Shown: positions 8,992-19,468, numbered from the stretch's first letter. The stretch: DNA of 64,000 bases from Variovorax paradoxus (GCF_000834655.1 NZ_JXQQ01000018.1:1-64000); one strand, 5' to 3'. Notes: generated from the sequence alone by a model not told the origin. Numbers and translations are program-made.

Positions 8992-9894
8992 ATGAATTAT
9001 CCGACGATCGAAGACGCCATTGGCAAGACCCCTCTGGTCGCCCTGCAACGCATCGATGCAGCCGAAAATGCCAAGCGCGGCAACGTGATCCTCGGCAAGC
9101 TCGAAGGCAACAATCCCGCCGGTTCGGTCAAGGACCGGCCGGCCCTCTCGATGATCAAGCGCGCCGAGGAGCGCGGCGAAATCAAGCCCGGCGACACCCT
9201 GATCGAAGCCACCTCGGGCAACACCGGCATCGCGCTCGCGATGGCCGCGGCCATCAAGGGCTACCGCATGGTGCTGATCATGCCGGAGGACCTCTCCGTC
9301 GAACGCGCCCAGACCATGAAGGCCTTCGGCGCCGAGCTGGTGCTCACGCCCAAGAGCGGCGGCATGGAGTACGCCCGCGACCTCGCCGAGCAGATGGTCG
9401 CCCAGGGCAAGGGCCGGGTGCTCGACCAGTTCGCCAACCCCGACAACCCGCGCATCCACTACGAGACCACGGGCCCCGAGATCTGGGCCGACACCAAGGG
9501 CAAGATCACGCACTTCGTGAGCGCCATGGGCACCACCGGCACCATCACCGGCGTCTCGCGCTTCCTCAAGGAAAAGAACCCGGGCGTGCGCATCATCGGC
9601 GCGCAGCCGGCCGAAGGCTCGCGCATCCCGGGCATCCGCAAGTGGCCCACCGAGTACCTGCCGAAGATCTACGACCCGAGCCGCGTCGATGAAGAAATCA
9701 ACGTGAGCCAGGACGACGCCGAGGAAATGTGCCGGCGCCTTGCGCGCGAAGAGGGCATCTTCGGCGGCATCTCCGCGGCCGGCGCGCTGTGGGCGGCGCT
9801 CGAGGTTGCCAAGAAGGTCGAGAACGCCACCATCGTGTTCGTGGTGTGCGATCGAGGCGATCGCTATCTGTCGACCGGCGTCTTTCCCGCATGA
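8992..9894 (+). CDS. cysM: Cysteine synthase B (O-acetylserine sulfhydrylase) CysM
   Basis: 300-residue PLP enzyme that makes cysteine from O-acetylserine and sulfide or thiosulfate. The PLP lysine is K47 in NPAGSVKDRPA; the substrate loop EATSGNTG and the phosphate-binding GTTGTITG are present, and the shortened C terminus (DRYLSTGVFPA) is typical of CysM rather than CysK. ATG 8992 (MNYPTIEDAIGKTP) is chosen over an in-frame GTG nine bases upstream. Followed by a two-hairpin repeat that separates it from the Nudix gene. Confidence 0.95.
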   Translation: MNYPTIEDAIGKTPLVALQRIDAAENAKRGNVILGKLEGNNPAGSVKDRPALSMIKRAEERGEIKPGDTLIEATSGNTGIALAMAAAIKGYRMVLIMPEDLSVERAQTMKAFGAELVLTPKSGGMEYARDLAEQMVAQGKGRVLDQFANPDNPRIHYETTGPEIWADTKGKITHFVSAMGTTGTITGVSRFLKEKNPGVRIIGAQPAEGSRIPGIRKWPTEYLPKIYDPSRVDEEINVSQDDAEEMCRRLAREEGIFGGISAAGALWAALEVAKKVENATIVFVVCDRGDRYLSTGVFPA

Positions 9895-9904
9895 AATAAC
9901 GCCG

Positions 9905-9995
9905 CCCCAGGCTATGCGCACTTCGTGTCGCTTCGCCAGCCCCCTCCGGGGGCAACATCAGCAGCCCGGCAAAGCCGGTTCTGCGATGTTCCTGG
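9905..9995 (+). repeat. Two-hairpin 3'-end repeat, copy B
   Basis: Starts ten bases after the cysM stop (9894). CCCCAGGCTATGCGCAC leads into the conserved CACTTCGTGTCGCTTCG, a CCCC/GGGG hairpin and the GCCCGGCAAAGCCGG hairpin. More diverged than copies C-E (AACATC / GATGTT arms instead of AACACC / GGTGTT), but the change is compensatory: the stem is kept. Confidence 0.83.
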
Positions 9996-10034
9996 AAGAG
10001 CCCCGGATTCAAGAACAACAACGCTGAGAGCCCC

Positions 10035-10613
10035 ATGCCCCATCCCAAGTTTTGCCAGGTCTGTGCCACCCCGCTGGAATGGATCGCGTTGATGGAAGAC
10101 GGCGGTCCCAAGGAGCGCCTGCGCTGCCCGAACTGCGGCCACACGCACTGGAACAACCCCACGCCCGTGCTCGCGGCCATCGTCGAATACCGCGGCCAGG
10201 TGCTGCTGGCGCGCAACGCGGCCTGGCCCGGCAAGATGTTCGCGCTGATCACCGGCTTCATGGAAGCCGGCGAGACGCCCGAGGAAGGCATCGCGCGCGA
10301 GGTGAAGGAAGAAACCAACCTCGACGTGAGCGCCACCAAGCTCGTGGGCGCCTACGACTTCCAGCGCATGAACCAGATCATCATCGCCTACCACGTGGTG
10401 GCCGATGGCGAGGTGAAGCTCTCGCCCGAGCTGGTGGACTACCGCCTCTACGACCTGCCGGACCTTCGCTGCTGGCCCGCGGGCACCGGCTATGCCCTGG
10501 CCGACTGGCTGCGCACGCGAGGCCACGAGCCCGTCTTCTTCACCGCGGCAGAGAACGAGGAGCGCCGCCGCGGGCTTCAGTTGCCGCCCGAGGAGCCCAA
10601 GCATGGAAGTTGA
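10035..10613 (+). CDS. Nudix hydrolase with zinc ribbon (NudC-like)
   Basis: 192-residue pyrophosphohydrolase. An N-terminal zinc ribbon is formed by C7/C10 and C31/C34; the Nudix box starts at G74 and reads GFMEAGE...REVKEETNLD with all expected glutamates. The zinc ribbon followed by the Nudix box resembles NADH pyrophosphatase NudC, but the protein is shorter and lacks the N-terminal NudC domain, so the substrate (ADP-ribose, NAD(H) or another nucleoside diphosphate) is open. Its last 11 bases overlap tusA, so translation is coupled. Confidence 0.9.
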   Translation: MPHPKFCQVCATPLEWIALMEDGGPKERLRCPNCGHTHWNNPTPVLAAIVEYRGQVLLARNAAWPGKMFALITGFMEAGETPEEGIAREVKEETNLDVSATKLVGAYDFQRMNQIIIAYHVVADGEVKLSPELVDYRLYDLPDLRCWPAGTGYALADWLRTRGHEPVFFTAAENEERRRGLQLPPEEPKHGS

Positions 10614-10830
10614 TCGCGAAATCGACACGCGCGGACTGAACTGCCCGCTGCCCATCCTCAAGGCGAAGAAGTCGCTCAACGACATGGCGAGCGGGCAATT
10701 GCTCAAGGTGGTGTCGACCGACCCGGGCTCGGTGCGCGACTTCCAGGCCTTCGCGCGCCAGACCGGCAACGAGCTCATGGAGCAGCAGACGGTCGGTACC
10801 GACTTCATTCACGTGCTGAAGCGGCGCTAG
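10603..10830 (+). CDS. tusA: Sulfurtransferase TusA family protein
   Basis: 75-residue sulfur carrier with the family motif LNCPLPILKAKK; C14 is the persulfide-forming cysteine. Such proteins relay sulfur for tRNA 2-thiolation or other sulfur transfer; in Burkholderiales stand-alone copies are common and the exact role varies. ATG 10603 has AGGAG upstream (10591-10595) and lies inside the end of the Nudix gene. A strong hairpin with T-run follows. Confidence 0.9.
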   Translation: MEVDREIDTRGLNCPLPILKAKKSLNDMASGQLLKVVSTDPGSVRDFQAFARQTGNELMEQQTVGTDFIHVLKRR

Positions 10831-10850
10831 CAGCGAGCACCAAAGGAAAA

Positions 10851-10874
10851 GGGGCCCAACGTGGCCCCTTTTTT
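10851..10874. terminator. Bidirectional rho-independent terminator between tusA and galU
   Basis: GGGGCC-CAACGT-GGCCCC forms a 6 bp GC stem followed on the plus strand by TTTTTTA (after tusA). On the minus strand the same stem is followed by TTTTCCTTT, so it can also end galU transcripts. The two genes converge here. Confidence 0.88.
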
Positions 10875-10896
10875 ATTTCGTGCTTCTCGGCACCTC

Positions 10897-11787
10897 TCAG
10901 AGCTTCAGGCTCTTGAGGTATTCGCGGAATTCGTCACCCACCTCCGGGTGTGCGAGCGCCAGTTCCACGGTGGCCTGCAGGAAGCCTTCCTTGCTGCCGC
11001 AGTCGTAGCGGATGCCCTTGTAGGCATACGCGTAGACCGATTCCTTCTTCATCAGCGCCGCGATGCCGTCGGTCAGCTGGATCTCGCCGCCCGCGCCCTT
11101 GGGCTGGTTGCGAATCTCGTCGAACACGCCCGGCGTGAGGATGTAGCGGCCCGCCACGCCCAGTCGCGAGGGCGCGTCTTCGGGCTTGGGCTTCTCGACC
11201 ATGCGATTGACCTTCACGAGGCCTTCTTCGATCTGATCGCCAGCCACGATGCCGTAGCGCTTGACGTGCGCGAGCGGCACTTCCTGCACCGCGAGCAGCG
11301 AGCCGCCAAGGCGCGCGAACGCGGCCGTCATCTGTGCGAGCACGGGTTCGCCGCCATCGGGGCCGACCATCAAGTCGTCGGCCAGCAGCACCGCGAAGGG
11401 CTCGTTGCCGACCAGGTGCTCGGCGCACAGCACGGCGTGGCCCAGGCCCAGCATGCGCGGCTGGCGCACGTATGAGCAGGTCATGTCGTCGGGCATCACC
11501 GAACGCGCGATCTTCAGCAGCGCATCCTTGCCGCTGGCTTCGAGCTGGCTTTCGAGTTCGTAGGCGGTGTCGTAGTGATCTTCGATCGCACGCTTGTTGC
11601 GGCCGGTCACAAAAATCATGTCGCGAATGCCTGCGGCGTAGGCTTCTTCGACGGCGTACTGGATCAGCGGCTTGTCGACCACGGGCAGCATTTCCTTCGG
11701 TTGCGCCTTGGTGGCTGGCAGGAAGCGAGTACCAAAGCCTGCAACGGGGAATACGGCCTTGCGGATGCGGGTCGAGGAAGTGGACAT
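10897..11787 (-). CDS. galU: UTP--glucose-1-phosphate uridylyltransferase GalU
   Basis: 296-residue nucleotidyltransferase making UDP-glucose from UTP and glucose-1-phosphate for exopolysaccharide, LPS and trehalose synthesis. The N-terminal signature [18 protein letters not shown] (residues 11-28) with PKEMLP just after is complete, as are [14 protein letters not shown] and [14 protein letters not shown] 11787 gives [14 protein letters not shown] as in homologues; the upstream open frame is not family-like. It is 100 bases downstream of valS on the same strand. Confidence 0.95.
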   Translation of the reverse strand: MSTSSTRIRKAVFPVAGFGTRFLPATKAQPKEMLPVVDKPLIQYAVEEAYAAGIRDMIFVTGRNKRAIEDHYDTAYELESQLEASGKDALLKIARSVMPDDMTCSYVRQPRMLGLGHAVLCAEHLVGNEPFAVLLADDLMVGPDGGEPVLAQMTAAFARLGGSLLAVQEVPLAHVKRYGIVAGDQIEEGLVKVNRMVEKPKPEDAPSRLGVAGRYILTPGVFDEIRNQPKGAGGEIQLTDGIAALMKKESVYAYAYKGIRYDCGSKEGFLQATVELALAHPEVGDEFREYLKSLKL

Positions 11788-11887
11788 GGGCAAGTCAGCG
11801 TCTTTCTTCAAAGGGAGAGGGCAGGATGCGGCAGAGCGGCGCAAGGCCGCTCCAGTCATCCTAAACGCCTTCCGGGCCCTGTGTGTG

Positions 11888-14767
11888 TCAGCCGAGACGC
11901 ACAAGCTGGTCGCGCAAACGCTCCAGCATGGCGGTGAAGTCAGCCAGACGTTTACGTTCTTGCTCGATCACTGCCGGCGGGGCCTTTGCGACGAAGGCTT
12001 CGTTGCCGAGCTTGCCGTGCACCTTCGCGATTTCGCCCTCGATGCGCGCGATCTCCTTGCCGATGCGCAGCTTCTCGGCCGCCTTGTCGATTTCCATGTG
12101 CAGGCACAGCCGCGCCGCACCCACCACCGCGACAGGCGCCGCTTCGGCCGCGGCTTGCCACGAGGCCTCGTCGTCGAAGACCTTCACTTCCTTCAGCTTG
12201 GCAAGCGCCTGCAGCACCGGTGCCGATTCGCGCAGGAACGCTGCGCCTTCGGCATCGTCGGCCACCGCGTAGAGCGGCAGGCGCGTGGCGGGCGACACGT
12301 TCATCTCGCCGCGCAGCGTGCGGCAAGCATCCACCAGCGCCTTCAGGCGCGCGACATGCGCCTCGGCCGCTTCATCGATCTTCTCGGGCTGGCTCTTCGG
12401 ATAAGCAGCGACCATGATCGACTCGCCTTCGCGGCCCGCCACCTTCGAGACCTTCTGCCACAGCTCCTCCGTGATGAACGGAATCACCGGATGCGCCAGG
12501 CGCAGCAGTGTCTCGAGCGTGCGGATCAGCGTGCGGCGCGTGGCGCGCTTCTGCGAATCGTCGCCGGTCTGGATCTGCACCTTGGCGATTTCAAGGTACC
12601 AGTCGCAGAACTCGTCCCACGCGAACTGGTAGATCGCGTTGGCCACGTTGTCGAGGCGGTACTCCTCGAAGCCCTTGGCCACCTCGGCTTCCACACGCTG
12701 CAGCTGCGAGACGATCCAGTAGTCGGCGCGGCTGAACTTCAGGTAGCCGTGGGCCGGGCCGCCGACCTTGCAGTCTTCCTTCGTATGCTCCAGGAGGCCG
12801 CAGTCCTGGCCCTCGCAGTTCATCAGCACGAAGCGCGTGGCGTTCCACAGCTTGTTGCAGAAGTTGCGATAGCCCTCGCAGCGCTTCGAATCGAAGTTGA
12901 TGCTGCGGCCGAGCGATGCGAGCGACGCGAACGTGAAACGCAAGGCGTCTGCGCCGAAGGCCGGAATGCCCTCGGGAAACTCCTTCTGCGTGTTCTTGCG
13001 CACCGCAGGCGCCGTCTCGGGCTTGCGCAGGCCCTGCGTGCGCTTGTCGAGCAGCTCGGGCAGCTCGATGCCGTCGATCAGGTCCACCGGGTCGAGCACG
13101 TTGCCTTCGGACTTGCTCATCTTCTTGCCCTGCGCATCGCGCACGAGGCCGTGGATGTACACGTCCTTGAACGGCACCTTGCCGGTGAAGTGCTTGGTCA
13201 TCATGATCATCCGGGCGACCCAGAAGAAGATGATGTCGTAGCCCGTCACGAGCACTTGCGAAGGCAGGTACAGGTCCAGGTCCTGCGTCTTCTCGGGCCA
13301 GCCCAGCGAAGAGAAGGGCACCAGCGCCGCCGAGTACCAGGTGTCGAGCACGTCCTCGTCGCGGCGCAGCGTCTTGCCGGGCGCCTTGGCCTGTGCGTCG
13401 GCCTCGTTCTCGGCCACGTACACGTTGCCTTCCTCGTCGTACCAGGCCGGAATCTGGTGGCCCCACCAGAGCTGGCGCGAGATGGTCCAGTCCTGGATGT
13501 TCTCCATCCAGTGGTTGTAGGTGTTGACCCAGTTCTCGGGCACGAAGCGCACTTCGCCCGACTTCACCACGTCGATGGCCTTCTGCGCGATCGACTGGCC
13601 GTCGGCACCCGGGCGCGTCATCGCCACGTACCACTGGTCGGTCAGCATCGGCTCCACGATGGCGCCCGAGCGCGCGCAGCGCGGCACCATGAGCTTGTGC
13701 TTCTTCACCTCGACGAGCAGGCCGAGCGCGTCCAGGTCGGCCACGATGGCCTTGCGCGCCACGAAACGGTCCATCCCGCGGTACTTCTCGGGCGCGTTGT
13801 CGTTGATGGTCGCGTCGAGCGTGAGCACGCCGATCATCTCGAGCTTGTGGCGCTGGCCGACCGCATAGTCGTTGTAGTCGTGCGCGGGCGTGACCTTCAC
13901 CACGCCGGTGCCGAACGCCTTGTCCACGTAGTCGTCCGCAATGATCGGGATCAGACGGTCCACCAGCGGCAGCTTCACGCGCTGGCCGATCAGGTGCTTG
14001 TAGCGATCGTCCTCGGGGTGGACCATCACGGCGGTGTCGCCGAGCATGGTTTCGGGCCGGGTGGTGGCCACCGTCAGCGTGCCGCTGCCGTCTTCGAGGG
14101 GGTAGGCGATGTGCCAGAGCGAGCCGTCTTCTTCTTCGCTCTCGACTTCGAGGTCGCTCACCGAGGTCTTCAGGACCGGGTCCCAGTTGCCCAGGCGCTT
14201 GCCGCGGTAGATGAGGCCTTCTTCATAGAGCTTCACGAAGGTCTGCGTCACGACCGCCGAGAGGTCGTCGTCCATCGTGAAGTATTCGCGGCTCCAGTCC
14301 ACCGTGTCGCCCATGCGGCGCATCTGCTGGGTGATGGTGTTGCCCGACTTCTCTTTCCACTCCCACACGCGCGCGACGAAGTTCTTGCGGCCCAGGTCGT
14401 GGCGGCTGACCTTCTGCTCCTGCAGCTGGCGCTCCACCACGATCTGCGTGGCGATGCCGGCGTGGTCGGTGCCCGGCAGCCACAGCGTGTTGTCTCCCTT
14501 CATGCGGTGGTGGCGCGTGAGGCTGTCCATGATCGTCTGGTTGAACGCATGGCCCATGTGCAGCGTGCCCGTCACGTTGGGCGGCGGCAGCTGGATCGCG
14601 AACGAATCGGCGCCTTCCTTGGGCTGCTGCGTGCCGCGGAAGCCCGCCTTGGCGTAGCCGCGCTTTTCCCATTCGGGACCCCAGTGCGCCTCGATGGCGG
14701 CGGGTTCGAACGATTTGGACAGGCTCTCCAGTCCGGGTTGGGCGGCAGGGGTGGTGGGTTCGCTCAT
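11888..14767 (-). CDS. valS: Valyl-tRNA synthetase
   Basis: 959-residue class I aminoacyl-tRNA synthetase. The HIGH-type motif is in [14 protein letters not shown] (61-74); the KMSKS loop ([14 protein letters not shown]) lies near residue 549; the editing domain has [12 protein letters not shown]. The last ~70 residues ([21 protein letters not shown] onward) form the C-terminal coiled coil that binds tRNA. ATG 14767 ([12 protein letters not shown]) is the first family-like methionine. Divergent from yaaA; the shared intergenic region is about 107 bases. Confidence 0.96.
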   Translation of the reverse strand: MSEPTTPAAQPGLESLSKSFEPAAIEAHWGPEWEKRGYAKAGFRGTQQPKEGADSFAIQLPPPNVTGTLHMGHAFNQTIMDSLTRHHRMKGDNTLWLPGTDHAGIATQIVVERQLQEQKVSRHDLGRKNFVARVWEWKEKSGNTITQQMRRMGDTVDWSREYFTMDDDLSAVVTQTFVKLYEEGLIYRGKRLGNWDPVLKTSVSDLEVESEEEDGSLWHIAYPLEDGSGTLTVATTRPETMLGDTAVMVHPEDDRYKHLIGQRVKLPLVDRLIPIIADDYVDKAFGTGVVKVTPAHDYNDYAVGQRHKLEMIGVLTLDATINDNAPEKYRGMDRFVARKAIVADLDALGLLVEVKKHKLMVPRCARSGAIVEPMLTDQWYVAMTRPGADGQSIAQKAIDVVKSGEVRFVPENWVNTYNHWMENIQDWTISRQLWWGHQIPAWYDEEGNVYVAENEADAQAKAPGKTLRRDEDVLDTWYSAALVPFSSLGWPEKTQDLDLYLPSQVLVTGYDIIFFWVARMIMMTKHFTGKVPFKDVYIHGLVRDAQGKKMSKSEGNVLDPVDLIDGIELPELLDKRTQGLRKPETAPAVRKNTQKEFPEGIPAFGADALRFTFASLASLGRSINFDSKRCEGYRNFCNKLWNATRFVLMNCEGQDCGLLEHTKEDCKVGGPAHGYLKFSRADYWIVSQLQRVEAEVAKGFEEYRLDNVANAIYQFAWDEFCDWYLEIAKVQIQTGDDSQKRATRRTLIRTLETLLRLAHPVIPFITEELWQKVSKVAGREGESIMVAAYPKSQPEKIDEAAEAHVARLKALVDACRTLRGEMNVSPATRLPLYAVADDAEGAAFLRESAPVLQALAKLKEVKVFDDEASWQAAAEAAPVAVVGAARLCLHMEIDKAAEKLRIGKEIARIEGEIAKVHGKLGNEAFVAKAPPAVIEQERKRLADFTAMLERLRDQLVRLG

Positions 14768-14862
14768 GGGCAATGCAGAACGGCGCCTTCGGGGGAGCCG
14801 TGTGGGGACAGGTGGGACAGCCCGCGATTTTACCGGGGCGACTCGGTGACACGGCAGCCACT

Positions 14863-14868
14863 CATAAT
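14863..14868 (+). promoter_or_regulatory. Candidate -10 element for a leaderless yaaA transcript
   Basis: CATAAT lies only six bases before the yaaA ATG (14875), and no Shine-Dalgarno sequence is visible in the intervening TCCGGG. This spacing would start transcription at or next to the start codon. A convincing -35 element is not visible, so this is tentative. Confidence 0.35.
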
Positions 14869-14874
14869 TCCGGG

Positions 14875-15660
14875 ATGCTCTTCCTGCTTTCCCCTGCAAA
14901 GTCGCTCGACTACGACACTCCGGTTCCCCCTGAAGTCCCCGCCACCCAACCCCATTTCGAAGCCCCCCGCGGCCCCTCGACCGAGCTGATCAAGCTGCTG
15001 CGCGCGAAGTCGCCCCTGGAGATCTCCGAACTGATGCATTTGTCGGACAAGCTCTCGGCCCTCAACGCGGCGCGCTACGAGGCCTGGTCGGCCAAGAGCA
15101 CCGCCAAGAACGCCCGCCAGGCCGCCTTCGCATTCGACGGCGACGTCTACGGCGGCCTCGACGCCCGCAGCCTCACGCCCGCGCAACTGGCCTGGGCCCA
15201 AGACCACGTCTGCATCCTCAGCGGCCTCTACGGCCTCCTGCGCCCGCTCGACCGACTTCAGCCCTACCGCCTCGAAATGGGCACCCAGCTGGCCAATCGC
15301 CACGGCAAGGATCTGTACGCGTTCTGGGGCTCGCGCATCGCCGCGCACCTGAACGAGCGCCTCGCGGCCGACCGCACGCCGGTGGTCGTCAACGTGGCCT
15401 CCCAGGAGTACTTCAAGTCGGTCGACCAGACGGTGCTCAAGGCCCGCGTGGTCGAATGCGTGTTCCAGGAGTGGAAGGGCGACAAGTACAAGATCGTGAG
15501 CTTCTTCGCCAAGCGCGCCCGCGGCCTGCTCGCGCGCTGGGCCGTGCAGCACAGGGCCGCCACGCCCAAGGCATTGGAAAAATTCGATCTCGAGGGTTAT
15601 GGTTTCGACGCGAGTGTGTCCACGGCCGAAAGGCTGGTGTTCAGGAGGAAACTGGAATGA
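14875..15660 (+). CDS. yaaA: Peroxide stress protein YaaA (UPF0246)
   Basis: 261-residue cytosolic protein of the YaaA/DUF328 family, which lowers free intracellular iron during peroxide stress and binds DNA in E. coli. The N terminus [16 protein letters not shown] is diagnostic, as are [28 protein letters not shown] and the C-terminal FFAKRARG. Length matches the family. Its stop codon is followed without a gap by repeat copy C. Confidence 0.94.
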   Translation: MLFLLSPAKSLDYDTPVPPEVPATQPHFEAPRGPSTELIKLLRAKSPLEISELMHLSDKLSALNAARYEAWSAKSTAKNARQAAFAFDGDVYGGLDARSLTPAQLAWAQDHVCILSGLYGLLRPLDRLQPYRLEMGTQLANRHGKDLYAFWGSRIAAHLNERLAADRTPVVVNVASQEYFKSVDQTVLKARVVECVFQEWKGDKYKIVSFFAKRARGLLARWAVQHRAATPKALEKFDLEGYGFDASVSTAERLVFRRKLE

Positions 15661-15754
15661 CCCCCGGTCTTCGCGCACTTCGTGTCGCTTCGCCAACCCC
15701 CTTGCAGGGGGCAACACCGGTGGCCCGGCAAAGCCGGCTCCGCGGTGTTCCTGG
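15661..15754 (+). repeat. Two-hairpin 3'-end repeat, copy C
   Basis: Begins at the base after the yaaA TGA. It contains CTTCGCGCACTTCGTGTCGC, the CCCCCTTGCAGGGGG hairpin and the AACACCG...CGGTGTT stem carrying CCGGCAAAGCCGG. Sixty-one bases separate it from the next gene. Confidence 0.87.
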
Positions 15755-15815
15755 ACGGGGGCACGGTGGTTTCATGTGCTGCGAGGCTTGTCGCAGCGTG
15801 CAGGAGTATTGAGAG

Positions 15816-16658
15816 ATGTCCCAACCGATCAGTCCGGAGTTGCGCGAATGGCTGGTGGCCCAGCTGGCGGCCGGTCATTCGGTGCCTGCGCTGCGCGCGT
15901 CGATGCGCGCGGCCGGCTGGCACGATTCGGCCACCGACGTGGCGCTGGCCCAGCTGGAGGCCGGCTTTCCCGCTGCCGAGGCGGCGCTGGCGCCGGCACG
16001 CACCGAGATGCCCGGCCCCGATCTCGATGGCGCGCCGCTCTACATCGATGTTGGTGACCGCCGCATCCAGGTGCTGCAGACGATGCGGCATCCGCGCGTC
16101 ATCGTCTTCGGCAACCTGCTGTCTGTCGAGGAGTGCGAAGGGCTGATCGCCGCGGCGCGCGTGCGGCTCGCGCGCTCGCTCACCGTGGAAACGCGCACCG
16201 GCGGCGAAGTGCTCAACGTCGACCGCACCAGTGACGGCATGTTCTTCGAACGCGGCGAGAACGAGATCGTCGCGCGGCTCGAACAACGCCTGGCCACGCT
16301 GCTGCGCTGGCCGCTCGAATACGGCGAAGGCCTGCAGATCCTGCGCTATGCGCCCGGTGCGCAGTACCGCCCGCATTACGACTACTTCGATCCGAACGAG
16401 CCCGGCACGCCCACCATCCTGAAACGAGGCGGCCAGCGCGTGGCCACGCTGGTGATGTACCTGCAGGAGCCCGAACAGGGCGGCGCCACCACCTTCCCCG
16501 ACGTGGGGCTCGAAGTGGCGCCCGTGCGCGGTACCGGCGTCTTCTTCAGCTACGACCGGCCCGACCCGGTCACCCGCACGCTGCACGGCGGCGCGCCGGT
16601 GCTCGCAGGCGAGAAGTGGGTCGCCACCAAGTGGCTGCGAGAGCGCGAATTCAAGTAA
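15816..16658 (+). CDS. 2OG-Fe(II) oxygenase (prolyl 4-hydroxylase alpha-subunit type)
   Basis: 280-residue non-haem iron dioxygenase. The iron ligands are H187 and D189 in YRPHYDYFD and a histidine near 256 in TLHGGAPV; the 2-oxoglutarate lysine follows near 267 in EKWVATKW. About 100 residues precede the double-stranded beta-helix; the first 55 are helical and repeat-like (QLAAGHSVPALRASMRAAGW), possibly a small protein-binding module. The hydroxylated target is unknown. It leads a run of three same-strand genes ending in queF; ATG 15816 follows the weak site GAGAG. Confidence 0.88.
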   Translation: MSQPISPELREWLVAQLAAGHSVPALRASMRAAGWHDSATDVALAQLEAGFPAAEAALAPARTEMPGPDLDGAPLYIDVGDRRIQVLQTMRHPRVIVFGNLLSVEECEGLIAAARVRLARSLTVETRTGGEVLNVDRTSDGMFFERGENEIVARLEQRLATLLRWPLEYGEGLQILRYAPGAQYRPHYDYFDPNEPGTPTILKRGGQRVATLVMYLQEPEQGGATTFPDVGLEVAPVRGTGVFFSYDRPDPVTRTLHGGAPVLAGEKWVATKWLREREFK

Positions 16659-16668
16659 CAAGGAACCG

Positions 16669-17571
16669 ATGAAAGTCACCGCCAACGGGCTGCAGATCGA
16701 AGTCGACGACACCGGGGGCGAAGGGCGCCCCGTCATCCTGCTCATCATGGGCCTGGGCATGCAGCTGGTTGCATGGCCCACCGCCTTCGTGCAGCAGCTG
16801 GTCGACGCGGGGTTTCGCGTGGTGCGCCACGACAACCGCGACATTGGCCTGAGCCAAGGGTTCGACCACGTGGGCGTGCGCAACATCGTCTGGGAAACCA
16901 TCCGCCACCGGCTCGGTCTGAAGGTGCGCTCGGCGTACACGCTGCAGGACATGACGCTCGATTCCATCGGCGTGCTCGACGCGCTGGGCATCGCCCGGGC
17001 GCACATCGTCGGCGCCTCGATGGGCGGCATGATCGCGCAGCGCCTCGCGGCCACGGCGCCCGAGCGCACCGCCAGCCTCGTGAGCATCATGAGTTCGAGC
17101 GGCGCGCGCGGCCTGCCCGGCCCGCGCCGCGAAGTGGGCGCCATGCTCATGCGCCGGCCCCTGGGCAAGGGAGAGGCCGCGCTCGTGGCGCACAGCATCC
17201 GGCTGCTGCGGCTGATCCAGAGCCCGGCCTATCCACAGACCGACCAGGAACTGGCCGAGCGCCTCACCTTCAGCATGCGCCGCGCCTACCACCCGGCCGG
17301 GCTGATGCGGCAGATGCTCGCCATCGGCGCCGACGACGACCGCCCTCAGTTGCTCGCGCGCATCCGGCGGCCGACGCTGGTGCTGCACGGCGAAGCCGAT
17401 GCGCTCGTGCCCATCGCCTGCGGCAAGGATTCGGCGGCGCGCATCCCCGGCTCGACCTTCATTTCAGTTCCCGGCATGGGGCACGACCTCCCGCCCGAGG
17501 TCTGCACCATCCTCGCCAACCACATCGCACCGTTCGCCCATGCCGCGGACGCCAAGGACAAGACGCCATGA
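16669..17571 (+). CDS. Alpha/beta-fold hydrolase
   Basis: 300-residue serine hydrolase. The nucleophile elbow GASMGG places Ser117; the acid is in [10 protein letters not shown] near 245 and the histidine in GMGHDLPP near 272. The oxyanion-side motif is [11 protein letters not shown], and the following HDNRDIGLS is typical of a family near aromatic-polyketide methylesterases and TAP-type hydrolases in proteobacteria. No signal peptide, so cytosolic. ATG 16669 follows AAGGAA; the stop overlaps the queF start (ATGA). Confidence 0.86.
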   Translation: MKVTANGLQIEVDDTGGEGRPVILLIMGLGMQLVAWPTAFVQQLVDAGFRVVRHDNRDIGLSQGFDHVGVRNIVWETIRHRLGLKVRSAYTLQDMTLDSIGVLDALGIARAHIVGASMGGMIAQRLAATAPERTASLVSIMSSSGARGLPGPRREVGAMLMRRPLGKGEAALVAHSIRLLRLIQSPAYPQTDQELAERLTFSMRRAYHPAGLMRQMLAIGADDDRPQLLARIRRPTLVLHGEADALVPIACGKDSAARIPGSTFISVPGMGHDLPPEVCTILANHIAPFAHAADAKDKTP

Positions 17572-18443
17572 GCCTCGACAACCACCCGGACAATCCCAAC
17601 ACCCCCGAGCAATCGCAACTCGGCCGCGCCTCGGCCTACGCCGACAGGTACGACCCGTCGCTGCTCTTTCCCATCGCCCGCGCCACGCAGCGCGAAGCCA
17701 TGGGCATCAAGACCGATGCGCTGCCCTTCTTCGGCGCGGACCTCTGGACCGCCTTCGAGGTGAGCTGGCTCAACCCGCGCGGCAAGCCGCAACTGGCCAT
17801 CGCGCACTTCACCATTCCCTGCGAAACGCCCAACATCATCGAGAGCAAGTCGTTCAAGCTGTACCTCAACAGCTTCAACAACAGCACCTTCGCAAGCATC
17901 GACGCCGTGCGCGAGCACCTGCGCACCGACCTGGCCGAAGCCGCGTGGCGCGGCAGCGACCAGTCCGCAGGCATCGGCGTGAAGCTGCTCACGCCCGATC
18001 TGTTCGACCGCGAGCCGGTGCACGAGATCGACGGCCTGGACCTCGACCGGCTCGACATCGAATGCACGCACTACCTGCCGGCCCCGGAGCTGCTCACGAG
18101 CGACACCACGCAGGTGCATGTGAACGAAACCCTCACCAGCCGCCTGCTCAAGAGCAACTGCCTCGTCACCGGCCAGCCCGACTGGGGCAGCGTGCAGATC
18201 CGCTACAGCGGCCCGCCGATCGACCAGGCAGGGCTGCTCGCGTACATCGTGAGTTTCCGCAACCACAACGAGTTCCACGAGCCGTGCGCGGAGCGGATGT
18301 TCACGGACATCTGGAGCCGCTGCAAACCCACCAAGCTCGCGGTGTATGCGCGCTACACGCGACGCGGGGGGCTCGACATCAACCCGTTCCGCACGAGCTG
18401 GCCGCAGGCGCTGCCGGCGAATATCCGCACGGCGCGGCAGTGA
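17568..18443 (+). CDS. queF: NADPH-dependent 7-cyano-7-deazaguanine reductase QueF
   Basis: 291-residue long-form (YqfB/E. coli type) QueF, reducing preQ0 to preQ1 in queuosine biosynthesis. The substrate-binding [13 protein letters not shown] motif lies at 92-104 in the N-terminal half, and the catalytic cysteine C198 and aspartate D205 are in [14 protein letters not shown]. Length agrees with the long form. Starts within the alpha/beta hydrolase stop codon, so the two are translationally coupled, although no shared pathway is obvious. A weak hairpin follows at 18451. Confidence 0.95.
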   Translation: MSLDNHPDNPNTPEQSQLGRASAYADRYDPSLLFPIARATQREAMGIKTDALPFFGADLWTAFEVSWLNPRGKPQLAIAHFTIPCETPNIIESKSFKLYLNSFNNSTFASIDAVREHLRTDLAEAAWRGSDQSAGIGVKLLTPDLFDREPVHEIDGLDLDRLDIECTHYLPAPELLTSDTTQVHVNETLTSRLLKSNCLVTGQPDWGSVQIRYSGPPIDQAGLLAYIVSFRNHNEFHEPCAERMFTDIWSRCKPTKLAVYARYTRRGGLDINPFRTSWPQALPANIRTARQ

Positions 18444-18450
18444 GCGCGGC

Positions 18451-18470
18451 AGGGGGCTGAAGTCCCCCTT
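18451..18470 (+). terminator. Possible weak terminator after queF
   Basis: AGGGGG-CTGAAGT-CCCCCT forms a 6 bp stem with a 7-base loop right after the queF stop, followed by only TCTG, so the T-run is poor. Could be an attenuator or mRNA 3' end. Confidence 0.4.
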
Positions 18471-18562
18471 CTGAAATCCGAAACTCGCTCCCCGCCCCCT
18501 GTGGCATTCTGGATCGACCCCGCGAACCCGCGGGCGGTCGAACATCCGGAGCAGAGACAAAA

Positions 18563-19468
18563 ATGGTTGAAGGAAAAGTGGTCGTCGTCACCGGCGCGGG
18601 CGGTGGCATCGGGCGCGACATCGCGCTGGCCATGGCCAAGAACGGCGCAAGAGTGGTGGTCAACGACATCGGTGCTGCGCTCGATGGCGCAGGCGGCAGC
18701 GCCGGCCCGGCGCAGCAGGTGGTCGACGAGATCCGTGCCGCAGGCGGCGAGGCCGTGCCCAACACCGACAGCGTGGCCGATGCCGCCAGCGCCGCGCGCA
18801 TCGTCGAATGCGCCATCGAAAGCTTTGGCCGCATCGATGCGGTGGTCAACAACGCCGGCATCCTGCGCGACCGGTTCTTCCACAAGATGTCGGTTGACGA
18901 ATGGGATGCGGTGCTCAAGGTGCACCTCTACGGCGCCTACTACGTGAGCCGCGCGGCCGCCACGCATTTCAAGGAACAAAACGCGGGCGCGATGGTGCAC
19001 ATGACCTCGACCTCGGGCCTCATCGGCAACTTCGGGCAGGCCAACTACGCGGCGGCCAAGCTGGGCATCGTGGCGCTGTCGAAGTCGATCGCGCTCGACA
19101 TGCTGAAGTTCAACGTGCGCTCCAACTGCATCGCGCCCTTCGCGTGGAGCCGCATGATCGGCGCAATTCCCACCGACACCGACGAGCAGCGCGCCCGCGT
19201 CGACAAGATCAGGCAGATGACGCCGGCCAAGGTTGCACCGCTCGCGGTGTACCTCGCAAGCGATGCGGCGAGTGCGGTCAACGGGCAGATCTTCTCGGTG
19301 CGCAACAACGAGATCTCGCTCATCAGCCAGCCGCGGCCGGTGCGCTCGGTGCACCGCTCGGAAGGCTGGACGCCGCAGAGCATTGCCGAGCACGCCATGC
19401 CCGCGATGCGTGCGAGCTTCTATCCGCTGGACCGCTCGGCCGACGTGTTCAGCTGGGACCCAATCTGA
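18563..19468 (+). CDS. SDR family NAD(P)-dependent oxidoreductase (MFE-2 dehydrogenase type)
   Basis: 301-residue short-chain dehydrogenase. TGAGGGIG at 10-17 binds the cofactor; NNAG follows; the catalytic serine lies in VHMTSTSGLIG, and Y162/K166 are in YAAAK. The C-terminal ~60 residues extend beyond a minimal SDR, and the overall layout (VVNDIGAALDG after the Gly motif) matches the 3-hydroxyacyl-CoA dehydrogenase part of multifunctional beta-oxidation enzymes. Substrate probably an acyl-CoA or steroid-like alcohol. GGAGCAGAGAC precedes ATG 18563. Repeat copy D follows. Confidence 0.9.
   Translation: MVEGKVVVVTGAGGGIGRDIALAMAKNGARVVVNDIGAALDGAGGSAGPAQQVVDEIRAAGGEAVPNTDSVADAASAARIVECAIESFGRIDAVVNNAGILRDRFFHKMSVDEWDAVLKVHLYGAYYVSRAAATHFKEQNAGAMVHMTSTSGLIGNFGQANYAAAKLGIVALSKSIALDMLKFNVRSNCIAPFAWSRMIGAIPTDTDEQRARVDKIRQMTPAKVAPLAVYLASDAASAVNGQIFSVRNNEISLISQPRPVRSVHRSEGWTPQSIAEHAMPAMRASFYPLDRSADVFSWDPI

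Noticed and set aside
11672-14989. Open frame of about 1,100 codons antisense to valS
   Set aside because: Its protein is rich in Arg/His/Val/Leu with no domain and mirrors the codon bias of valS, whose catalytic motifs are complete on the other strand. A GC-rich shadow frame.
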